Shown here: in pieces, positions 37,150-44,784 of the stretch
Position numbering within the stretch: position 1 is the stretch's first letter
Layout: each line of letters begins with the position of its first letter
DNA from: Archaeoglobus sp. JdFR-27
Lineage (GTDB): Archaea; Halobacteriota; Archaeoglobi; Archaeoglobales; Archaeoglobaceae
Assembly: GCA_002011235.1 (NCBI GenBank)
Contig: MTMO01000040.1
Coordinates: 86,424-150,423, forward strand
DNA length: 64,000 nucleotides
Direction: 5' to 3'
The notes under the pieces: generated by a model
Seen by the model: only the letters and a program-made list of their open reading frames with translations
What the model was told of the DNA's origin: nothing
Database searches by the model: none
Position numbers and translations under genes: made by a program

Positions 37150-37741
37150 TGAACTCTCAAAAAAACTTGCTAAGACTCATGCAATCACAGGCATTCTGTT
37201 TGGGAGCATGGCGAGAGGCGATTATGATAAAAGATCAGATGTTGATATTCTGCTAATTTATGACAAAAAAGAGGAGCTTGAAAGGGATAAAACTACTCTT
37301 GATGAAATACCTACATTAGACGGCAGGGAGGTTCAGATAGTTGCAAGAACCGTTGACGAGCTAAGAGAGAGTGATAAGGTTTTTCTAAGAAGCGTGTTCA
37401 GAGAAGGCAAGCTTCTTTTTGTAAAAGAACCTATTGATTTAGAAATTGGTTTAGAAGCATGCAAATTACTCGGACTTAAGCCATATCATATCTTCGTGTA
37501 CAGTATGGAGAACTTGGATAATAAACATAAGAAGAAGTTGCTTTCTGCACTCTATGGCTATTCAACGAGAAAGAAAGTAGGAAAGAGGGAGTACAGCTAT
37601 ACTTACCATGGAATTAAAGATATTCAAAAGCTGGGTAAAAACAGCTTTTTAGTCCCCGAAACCAGTGCTAACGAAGTTGAAAAATTACTGAAAAGTTATG
37701 GGGTTAAATATAGAAGCATTATGGCTTGGGTGGAAGATTGA
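37127..37741 (+). CDS. MNT-type nucleotidyltransferase
   Basis: A 204-residue protein with the minimal nucleotidyltransferase fold: ILFGSMARGDYDKRSDVDIL carries the GS motif and two of the catalytic Asp residues. Such proteins are the antitoxin of HEPN-MNT systems and modify the HEPN partner with AMP. A C-terminal region of about 80 residues (SALYGYSTRKKVGKREYSYT) is longer than minimal MNT antitoxins and may bind nucleic acid. It overlaps the interrupted HEPN gene. If HEPN is dead, this gene would be an orphan. Confidence 0.8.
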   Translation: MNSRNGLNELSKKLAKTHAITGILFGSMARGDYDKRSDVDILLIYDKKEELERDKTTLDEIPTLDGREVQIVARTVDELRESDKVFLRSVFREGKLLFVKEPIDLEIGLEACKLLGLKPYHIFVYSMENLDNKHKKKLLSALYGYSTRKKVGKREYSYTYHGIKDIQKLGKNSFLVPETSANEVEKLLKSYGVKYRSIMAWVED

Positions 37742-37881
37742 ATAGCCTTGAAATTACGATGTAAAAGAAAATAAGTCAACCACCCAAATTTGGAGACAAA
37801 AAAATTGTAGACACGGAGAAAATTTCTTAAAGGAGATCGAAAAGCGAAATTTTTACAATTACAGTACCTGACATAATTTAC

Positions 37882-38155
37882 TTAACTAAACAAGAATTTT
37901 TTGATCCACTTTTCTGCAAACCTAATTCTCTGAGTAAGTTCGTAAAAATTATTCGAAATAACTTCTTTAAGCTCTTCCAACGTTTTGATGAGAAGAGGAG
38001 ACCATCACTCTCTTAATAACCCTCCATATCTGCTCAATCGGATTTAGATTAGGTGAGTAGGGAGGTAAAAAGACAAGAACTATGTCCAGCTTTCTTACCC
38101 TTTTCCTTGTTTTCTTAGCTAGATTATGTAAGCTAAACCAGAAGTATTTCTCCAA
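37882..38155 (-). pseudogene. Transposase C-terminal relic (IS630-like DDE)
   Basis: The frame from 38155 gives VFLPPYSPNLNPIEQIWRVI, the hallmark ending of IS630-type DDE transposases with the final catalytic Glu. The frame is lost near 37990 and continues in another frame as LEELKEVISNNFYELTQRIR, ending at the TAA at 37882-37884. The N-terminal catalytic part is absent and no inverted repeats are evident. It is a dead fragment of an insertion sequence. Confidence 0.75.
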
Positions 38156-38189
38156 AAGACTTTATTAAACCTATAATCTAATTAACCCT

Positions 38190-38411
38190 ATGAAACTCCA
38201 GGTTGTAATCTGGAAAGAAGAAGACATGTTTGTTATTAAAGAAATCTTTACAGAAGTCACGACTCAGGGTAAAACTATTGAGGAAGCTATAGAAAATATA
38301 AAAGAAGCTGTAAGCTTGTATTTGGAAGATATGCCAGAAATCAGAGAGGAATTAGAAAAGAGGGACATCGTAGGGGTTATTAATGTCGAAATTGCCAAAA
38401 TTGTCGGGTGA
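38190..38411 (+). CDS. HicB-like (UPF0150) antitoxin
   Basis: A 73-residue protein of the HicB fold: VVIWKEEDMFVIKEIFTEVT then TTQGKTIEEAIENIKEAVSL and LYLEDMPE. The usual HicB pattern G-x-T-x-E-E-A-x-x-N-I is present. It is followed, with a 29-base overlap, by a HicA gene that has lost its frame. If HicA is inactive, this antitoxin has no local target and may be decaying or may buffer the other HicA at 28.4 kb. Confidence 0.78.
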   Translation: MKLQVVIWKEEDMFVIKEIFTEVTTQGKTIEEAIENIKEAVSLYLEDMPEIREELEKRDIVGVINVEIAKIVG

Positions 38412-38617
38412 GGAGGTTATTAAAATCTTAACAAAAAAATTTAATTTTAGAGTAAGCAGGCAGAAAGGAAGTCACATCACTCTAATCAAGTTCGAGGGCA
38501 AAAAGAAGGTTGTAACTGCCAACGCTTCACGATGAGTTAAAGCCAGGAACTTTACTTGGAGTTTTAAAACTGGCAGAGATATCCAGAGAAGATTTCCTAA
38601 AGTCATTCAAGAAGTGA
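38383..38617 (+). pseudogene. Frameshifted HicA-type toxin
   Basis: ATG 38383 opens KLPKLSGEEVIKILTKKFNF and RVSRQKGSHITLIKFEGKKK, the N-terminal part of HicA, then stops at a TGA near 38533. The proper C terminus LHDELKPGTLLGVLKLAEIS lies in another frame and ends at the TGA at 38615-38617. A single-base change near 38525 restores the frame. The catalytic GSH is retained, but the folded toxin would be truncated. Confidence 0.7.
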
Positions 38618-38639
38618 ACTTTCGCAGTTTGATTCCAAC

Positions 38640-39044
38640 TTATCCAAAAAACTCACTAACACTAACAACCTTTTCAGAAACTTCAGGAATCCTATTGAAA
38701 TGTCTTACATTATTCGTAACCAATACATCTCCTTTTTTCTGAAGAAAGGTTGCTGCAATTACCACATCTTCAAACTCAACCGGAAATCCATTTGATATCA
38801 AATAAGCATTAATCCTACCCGCAATCTCTGCAATCCTAAAGTCGAAAGGTACGACTTCAAACAAAGAAAGGAGGTTTCTTGCCTTGCTCGTAACCTTTTT
38901 GCTATCTCTTCTTAAATGAGTTCCAGTAAAGATCTCAGCAGCAACAACAGAACTGATAAAAACATCATACTTATCTAGCTGTCTCAAACTCAGTTTACCT
39001 CTCTCTAGGTCGACAATAACACTTGTATCTAGACTTATTTTCAT
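38640..39044 (-). CDS. vapC: VapC-type PIN-domain ribonuclease toxin
   Basis: A 134-residue PIN-domain RNase. It begins MKISLDTSVIVDLERGKLSL (first Asp), has SSVVAAEIFTG (Glu) and EFEDVVIAATFLQKKGDVLV and VTNNVRHFNRI with the remaining acidic residues. The start is the ATG at 39044, preceded by GGTGTGAT; a GTG two codons upstream is less likely. It follows vapB on the same strand with a 29-base gap. All active-site acids appear intact, so it can be a live toxin. Confidence 0.87.
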   Translation of the reverse strand: MKISLDTSVIVDLERGKLSLRQLDKYDVFISSVVAAEIFTGTHLRRDSKKVTSKARNLLSLFEVVPFDFRIAEIAGRINAYLISNGFPVEFEDVVIAATFLQKKGDVLVTNNVRHFNRIPEVSEKVVSVSEFFG

Positions 39045-39073
39045 GATCACACCTTACTTTGGGATTTATGGAT

Positions 39074-39319
39074 TCACGGGATCACACCAAGCTTTTTGAG
39101 TCTTTTTCTTGAATCTTTTCTCATTTTAGCCCTGATCTCATCAAAATTTTTGGGCAGAAAGTCGGTTATGTCTTCAAGTTCCACCTTCCTCACCACAACC
39201 TTATCCCCCTCAATTGATATATCTACTCTATCTCCCTCTTTTATTCCAATTCTGTCCCGTATTTCTTTAGGTATAGTTATCTGAGAGTTTCTTGTCACTT
39301 TTACTACTGGCATATACAT
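39074..39319 (-). CDS. vapB: VapB-type AbrB-family antitoxin
   Basis: A SpoVT-AbrB DNA-binding antitoxin of about 81 residues. MPVVKVTRNSQITIPKEIRD and IGIKEGDRVDISIEGDKVVV form the swapped-hairpin barrel. The C-terminal ELEDITDFLPKNFDEIRAKM likely wraps the toxin. The start at 39319 (or 39313) is chosen over an upstream in-frame codon, because a TATA-like TTATATATCC at about 39332-39344 would give a leaderless transcript there. It precedes vapC. Confidence 0.84.
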   Translation of the reverse strand: MYMPVVKVTRNSQITIPKEIRDRIGIKEGDRVDISIEGDKVVVRKVELEDITDFLPKNFDEIRAKMRKDSRKRLKKLGVIP

Positions 39320-39491
39320 ACTTGGTAAGAATTGGATATATAATTTACTATGAGGCAATAGTAACTTTGTTATTGATTCATCCACGCTCCTCAATTTATG
39401 TACAGAGTTAACAGAATGTTGATGTTCCTCAAAGTGAGAGTGAACCTCTACTCCAACAGATCAAAATCAAACTGAAATCAAAAATCAAAAA

Positions 39492-39755
39492 TCAAATTAT
39501 CTCTCCCATCTTGCTTTTCTCAGTCCCTATTACCTCCCTTTTCATGCTCCTCTCAGATGGCAATCTGTAAATGACGATCATATCTTCCTCTTTGTGTATT
39601 ATCTCGTTAAGTCCGATTCTAACCTCCTCAAGATCCGCTTCCGTAAGTTCTCCTTCGAAAAGAGAGTTTTGAATCCAATGAAGGTATTTCCTAAGGAATT
39701 TTTTCACCCTGTTTACCCTATCAACGTTCACGTCGTATGCAATTATGACGTACAT
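39492..39755 (-). CDS. cas2: CRISPR adaptation nuclease Cas2
   Basis: An 87-residue ferredoxin-fold protein that bridges two Cas1 dimers during spacer capture. MYVIIAYDVNVDRVNRVKKF is the Cas2 start motif, with the conserved Asp of YDV, followed by RKYLHWIQNSLFEGELTEA. The ATG at 39755 has GGTG six bases upstream; an in-frame GTG three codons upstream is less likely. It is the last gene of the cas4-cas1-cas2 row. Confidence 0.94.
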   Translation of the reverse strand: MYVIIAYDVNVDRVNRVKKFLRKYLHWIQNSLFEGELTEADLEEVRIGLNEIIHKEEDMIVIYRLPSERSMKREVIGTEKSKMGEII

Positions 39756-39809
39756 TTCCCACACCTTATTATTTTGTTATAAGCCTGCCACCAAGGCCGT
39801 ATTACCAAA

Positions 39810-40772
39810 TTACCACCACATCACCAACGGCTTATACTGATTGGTGCCGAGAAGGTGTTTTATCAGCTTGTAACACTCCAGACGAATCAATCTTTGATAT
39901 GAAACATTTCTTTTCAGCTGTCTGTGCTTTACGGTTGTTTTTAGTCTGCCATTGAACTCTTCGATCATCTTCCTTCTTCCGCTCTCGCTCAACAACACTC
40001 CCCCCAGATCTCTGTCAAAATCGCCCTCTTTCATTACACCTTTATTTACGAGGTAAAATATCATTCTGTCAACGATTATGGGTTTAAAAATCTCGGAAAT
40101 ATCAAGAGAAAGGCTAAATCTTCTCTCAGACGGCTCATGCAGATAACTTATGGCTGGATGCAGTTGGGTGTGGTATATCTCAGATAGCACCGCTGAATAA
40201 AGCAAAGCATTGCCGAAGCTCATCATTGCATTTACCTCATTTTCTGGAGGCTGTCTGCTCCTCTTTCCAAATTTGAAATTTTTAAGGATATTATCGAAGT
40301 TTGAAAAGTACTCGGTTCTTGCTATTGCTTCTACCCCCATCACTTCTTCGATACTTTTCACCTCGGCCAGTTTTTGAAGGTGAGTTATCAACTCCTTTTC
40401 CAATTTGTAAGATGATAGGACCCGATTCATATTCAGAACCGAGCCTTCCACAAAGGCTTTTGCGAGAAAAATTCTTTTTTCGTTATCGAGATAGTGTTCA
40501 ACTTGTCTTACAACCAGGTCTCCGGAAATTAGTGTTTCTCGTGGATAAAAACTGCCAAGGTAAAAGCCATAGCGATTGAAGAAGTGTATACAAATCCCCT
40601 CCTTTGCCAGGAGGGATATGGCTTTTGAAGTGAGGCTGAGGGAGCCGAGGGCATATATCGAATAAATCCTGTTTATTGGTAATGCCCTCTTCCCATCCTC
40701 ATTCACGAAATAAATTGTATTCTCTTCACGCTTGAGCTTCCCGTCTGAAATCAGATAGTAATTTTGTCTCAT
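39810..40772 (-). CDS. cas1: CRISPR integrase Cas1
   Basis: A 320-residue integrase. The start at ATG 40772 ([20 protein letters not shown]) has GGGGGAT upstream; a GTG four codons earlier is an alternative. The active-site motifs are [11 protein letters not shown] (Glu), [20 protein letters not shown] (His and Asp) and the HxxxH-like region. The N-terminal beta domain and C-terminal helical domain are complete. It lies between cas4 and cas2 on the strand opposite the effector operon. Confidence 0.95.
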   Translation of the reverse strand: MRQNYYLISDGKLKREENTIYFVNEDGKRALPINRIYSIYALGSLSLTSKAISLLAKEGICIHFFNRYGFYLGSFYPRETLISGDLVVRQVEHYLDNEKRIFLAKAFVEGSVLNMNRVLSSYKLEKELITHLQKLAEVKSIEEVMGVEAIARTEYFSNFDNILKNFKFGKRSRQPPENEVNAMMSFGNALLYSAVLSEIYHTQLHPAISYLHEPSERRFSLSLDISEIFKPIIVDRMIFYLVNKGVMKEGDFDRDLGGVLLSESGRRKMIEEFNGRLKTTVKHRQLKRNVSYQRLIRLECYKLIKHLLGTNQYKPLVMWW

Positions 40773-40845
40773 GATATCCCCCACACGATATTATATACTA
40801 TTTTTATATACTATTACACCCTCTACATACACGCCCCCTACATAC

Positions 40846-41331
40846 TCACGCAAAACAAAGTTCGAAATAAGCACATTTTCTGCAATATTTAGCGTAACTC
40901 GGTGGGGGCATCTTGCCTTTAGTTATCTTTTCTATCCTCGAAAGGATTTTTTCTATTTCTTTCTTTCTCTCCAAATCCATTTTTATTTCAATAGTTTTTC
41001 GTTGTTTTGGGTAACTTAAGATGCCTTTCGCTCTAATCCCTAACTCTTCAAGGTAGTAAATATAGTAAAGTAGCTGATATTCATGTGCCTTCTCGAAAGA
41101 ACTTGATTTTTTGACCTCTCTAATCTCAATCTCATCGTTTTTTCTCACTATGTCAAAGGCCACCGGACCAATCGTTACATCTTTCCAATCTCTTTCGTAA
41201 TGAGAATTGTGAATAAGTTTACCGAGTTTAACCAGTTCATGTTCTTTCTCCATAGTGATGTTATGGCTGAATAACCACAGTTTCGTTTTGCAAACGAAAT
41301 AATAGTTAACCTGTGTTCCTCGTATATACAT
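40846..41331 (-). CDS. cas4: CRISPR adaptation nuclease Cas4
   Basis: A 161-residue RecB-like nuclease with an iron-sulfur cluster that trims prespacers and checks the PAM. The ATG at 41331 starts MYIRGTQVNYYFVCKTKLWL, giving the first Cys of the cluster. IEIREVKKSSSFE is the nuclease motif and YCRKCAYFELCFA the C-terminal three Cys ligands. A TATA-like TTTAAAAAAC near 41354-41363 precedes the start. It begins the cas4-cas1-cas2 unit. Confidence 0.9.
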   Translation of the reverse strand: MYIRGTQVNYYFVCKTKLWLFSHNITMEKEHELVKLGKLIHNSHYERDWKDVTIGPVAFDIVRKNDEIEIREVKKSSSFEKAHEYQLLYYIYYLEELGIRAKGILSYPKQRKTIEIKMDLERKKEIEKILSRIEKITKGKMPPPSYAKYCRKCAYFELCFA

Positions 41332-41343
41332 ATTTGAAATCAT

Positions 41344-41745
41344 TTGAAAAAATATGTTTTTTAAAGTTATAAATATTTCTGAAATCTTGGTTATTGTGGG
41401 TTTTTCAAGAAATTCAGGTCCAGTTACTTTCTTTTCTCAAAATTTTTTACTCTACTTTAATCTGGAAAATTTTTATTAGATTGGATTATAAATAATCTTA
41501 AAATTAATTTAAAGCATTTTCGCTGAACGAAATTAAATTTAAAGAGATATCTCACAAAAAGACCTGAATATTTAACATCTTTCTGGATAATTCTTAGGGT
41601 GTAATGTTTTTGCCAAAAAAGAAGTTTGCTTGTGGAGGCGGGAATCATTATATTTGAAGCTCAAGATCAAGGGTTCGTCTGACTTAAATATACTTTCAAG
41701 CCTCCAGAAACCTTTTTATCTTATTTTATTAAGTTATTACCGGAT
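41344..41745 (+). promoter_or_regulatory. CRISPR leader
   Basis: A very AT-rich, gene-free stretch between the divergent cas4 start and the first repeat. It has long T and A runs and, close to the array, CCTTTTTATCTTATTTTATTAAG (in 41710-41735), which contains promoter-like TATA elements. It is the expected place for Cas1-Cas2 integration. Repeats next to it are uniform while the far end is degenerate, which supports this end as the leader end. Confidence 0.75.
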
Positions 41746-44700
41746 GTTGAAATCAGACTAAAGTAGGATTGAAAGAATCCATTTCAGCCGAGAGAGAAAT
41801 TCGACACTTTGATATTGTTGAAATCAGACTAAAGTAGGATTGAAAGTTATAAACTCTATCAGTCCCTCGCTCAGTCCTTTGGTCTGTTGAAATCAGACTA
41901 AAGTAGGATTGAAAGTCTTAATCTTGCTTGTTATGGGGGGTGCATAATATCTCTAGTTGAAATCAGACTAAAGTAGGATTGAAAGAAAGGCAAAGCAAGC
42001 AGTTGAGATCATCCCAATAGATTGTTGAAATCAGACTAAAGTAGGATTGAAAGTCAACCCATCTTCATTGAACCTGAACCTCGCTTCATTAAGTTGAAAT
42101 CAGACTAAAGTAGGATTGAAAGCCTATTAGGACGGTTCCGATTACAAAAACCTTTTTTCTTGTTGAAATCAGACTAAAGTAGGATTGAAAGAACAAGAAA
42201 TGCATGCCTTCGCAGTAGAGAACGTAGCTCGTTGAAATCAGACTAAAGTAGGATTGAAAGCCACATAGGTGTAGGCGACATCGGCTTCTTCGAGGAGCTG
42301 TTGAAATCAGACTAAAGTAGGATTGAAAGGAGCACCTTTCTAGAAATAAAGCTCTACGAGCACTTCAGAGGTTGAAATCAGACTAAAGTAGGATTGAAAG
42401 ATACTCTAATACCTTCCATAATACTTACACCTATATAAGTTGAAATCAGACTAAAGTAGGATTGAAAGCTGGCCACCTGTCTTCATATGGTTGTTGAAGC
42501 AACACCGTTGAAATCAGACTAAAGTAGGATTGAAAGTAGTACATCAGTTCAAGCACAAGAAGTTTCTTCTCGCTGTTGAAATCAGACTAAAGTAGGATTG
42601 AAAGAATTTTTCTATGACCTACTCCACTTCTCTTATTTTTGAGTTGAAATCAGACTAAAGTAGGATTGAAAGTTACTTTCAGTTCTCTTAATCTAATTCT
42701 GGCAGATTCAGTTGAAATCAGACTAAAGTAGGATTGAAAGAGAAATGTCGAGTTGCTAACGTTCCACGTCCATTTTACGTTGAAATCAGACTAAAGTAGG
42801 ATTGAAAGTTTTATATCACCCCAACAAGTCCTCAATCTGGTCGTTGGTTGAAATCAGACTAAAGTAGGATTGAAAGTCCACAACTTGGAGTACAGTAGGT
42901 AATTATTCGATCAAACGTTGAAATCAGACTAAAGTAGGATTGAAAGCCTAATCTTCTCTTCAAGCATGCTGGCGTACTTGTTGTAGTTGAAATCAGACTA
43001 AAGTAGGATTGAAAGGATATCCGCTCAAGTATTTTCTTTTCTTATTTTCCTTCATGTTGAAATCAGACTAAAGTAGGATTGAAAGTTGCGAGGAGTGTCT
43101 CACGATGTTAGAGGTTGTGGACGGTTGAAATCAGACTAAAGTAGGATTGAAAGAAGAACGGGGAGAAAGACCTACTACCTAGGGCACAGGTTGAAATCAG
43201 ACTAAAGTAGGATTGAAAGAGTAACAGCGTTTTCAACCTCGTTGAAACAATCTTTAGTTGAAATCAGACTAAAGTAGGATTGAAAGTTTATCGTGCTTGG
43301 GATGCCACTTGTACCACGTACACTGTTGAAATCAGACTAAAGTAGGATTGAAAGGAATTCATGACTTTATTTACTGTGCCTAGCAACTACATGTTGAAAT
43401 CAGACTAAAGTAGGATTGAAAGATTCACTTGATCGTCGTTGACGCACCAAGTACAAACCCGTTGAAATCAGACTAAAGTAGGATTGAAAGTACTGAAGTA
43501 CCCCCCAGGGTACCACGACACACACGAGTTGAAATCAGACTAAAGTAGGATTGAAAGTGTAGAGGTTGTCAAAGATGTTTTCCTCTGGCTCAGACGTTGA
43601 AATCAGACTAAAGTAGGATTGAAAGTTTCTCCACCTCCACCTCACACATTCAGCTCTAATCGGTTGAAATCAGACTAAAGTAGGATTGAAAGCAGCAGTA
43701 GTGAATTACGATTTGCTCCAGGACAACAGAGTTGAAATCAGACTAAAGTAGGATTGAAAGAAGCGACCTCGACAAAACAACCCCTGTTACCGCAGCACGG
43801 TTGAAATCAGACTAAAGTAGGATTGAAAGGTCAGCTTGAGCCCAGTAATGACGCGGGGGTACGGGAGGTTGAAATCAGACTAAAGTAGGATTGAAAGAAG
43901 GGATTTAGCCAATCCAGCGCTCCAAACATCATATCGTTGAAATCAGACTAAAGTAGGATTGAAAGACTGCTTCTTCACTCCTCCATGCCAGCCCGGGCTC
44001 AGGTCCGGGTTGAAATCAGACTAAAGTAGGATTGAAAGTGCTTCAGCATCGCAGGAGACGCACAAAAACCCCCCTCGTTGAAATCAGACTAAAGTAGGAT
44101 TGAAACTAAAAAAGATTCTCATGGGCCATGTGGTCAGCGATGAGGTTGAAATCAGACTAAAGTAGGATTGAAACCCACAAGTGACTAAAATCTATAGGCT
44201 TAAAACCGCTTCGTTGAAATCAGACTAAAGTAGGATTGAAACGTCTCTTGCGTCTAATTCTGCAAAAGACACATAGAGACGGTTGAAATCAGACTAAAGT
44301 AGGATTGAAACTCCACCCGCATAGACTCGAGCTGCCCTACAGGATCAAAGGTTGAAATCAGACTAAAGTAGGATTGAAACGTGTTCGCCCAGAGAACTGG
44401 AATCTCAGGATAAACCTCGTTGAAATCAGACTAAAGTAGGATTGAAACAAGTTTAAAATTTTTCATGTCTAAGGGGGATTTTACCAGTTGAAATCAGACT
44501 AAAGTAGGATTGAAACTATTCCATCCCTATCTTTAAGCTTGTACCCTAGAAAGAGTTGAAATCAGACTAAAGTAGGATTGAAAGGCTCTTCACTTATTTT
44601 TGCTACTGCTGTTCTCCTCTCAAGTTGAAATCAGACTAAAGTAGGATTGAAAGGTCTTTATAACCGTTCTGAACCTATAATCTGCTAACTCTTGTGTTGA

Positions 44701-44780
44701 AATCAGACTAAAGTAGGATTGAAAGAGATAAAGGTGAATGGCAAAACTGGTGAGAGGGTGATTGTTGAAATCAGACTAAA
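41746..44780 (+). CRISPR. CRISPR array, 44 full repeats plus one truncated repeat, 44 spacers
   Basis: The 30-base repeat begins GTTGAAATCAGACTAAAG and ends TAGGATTGAAAG. I counted 44 complete copies from 41746 to 44725 and a shortened copy at 44764-44780. Spacers are 36 to 43 bases, mostly 38. Copies 35-41 (44077-44516) end in GAAAC instead of GAAAG; all others end in G. The terminal ATTGAAAG/C is the crRNA handle of type I-B and similar systems. The array lies beyond cas4, with the leader at 41344-41745. No cas gene is within it. Spacer targets were not determined. Confidence 0.97.
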
Positions 44781-44784
44781 AAAC

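Noticed and set aside
41457..41648. Minus-strand open frame inside the CRISPR leader
   Set aside because: It has no ribosome binding site, no recognisable family and a composition typical of AT-rich leader sequence. Treated as chance.
43242..43257. GTTGAAACAATC inside a spacer read as another repeat start
   Set aside because: Only the first seven bases match the repeat; the rest does not, and the spacer would become abnormally short. It is spacer sequence.
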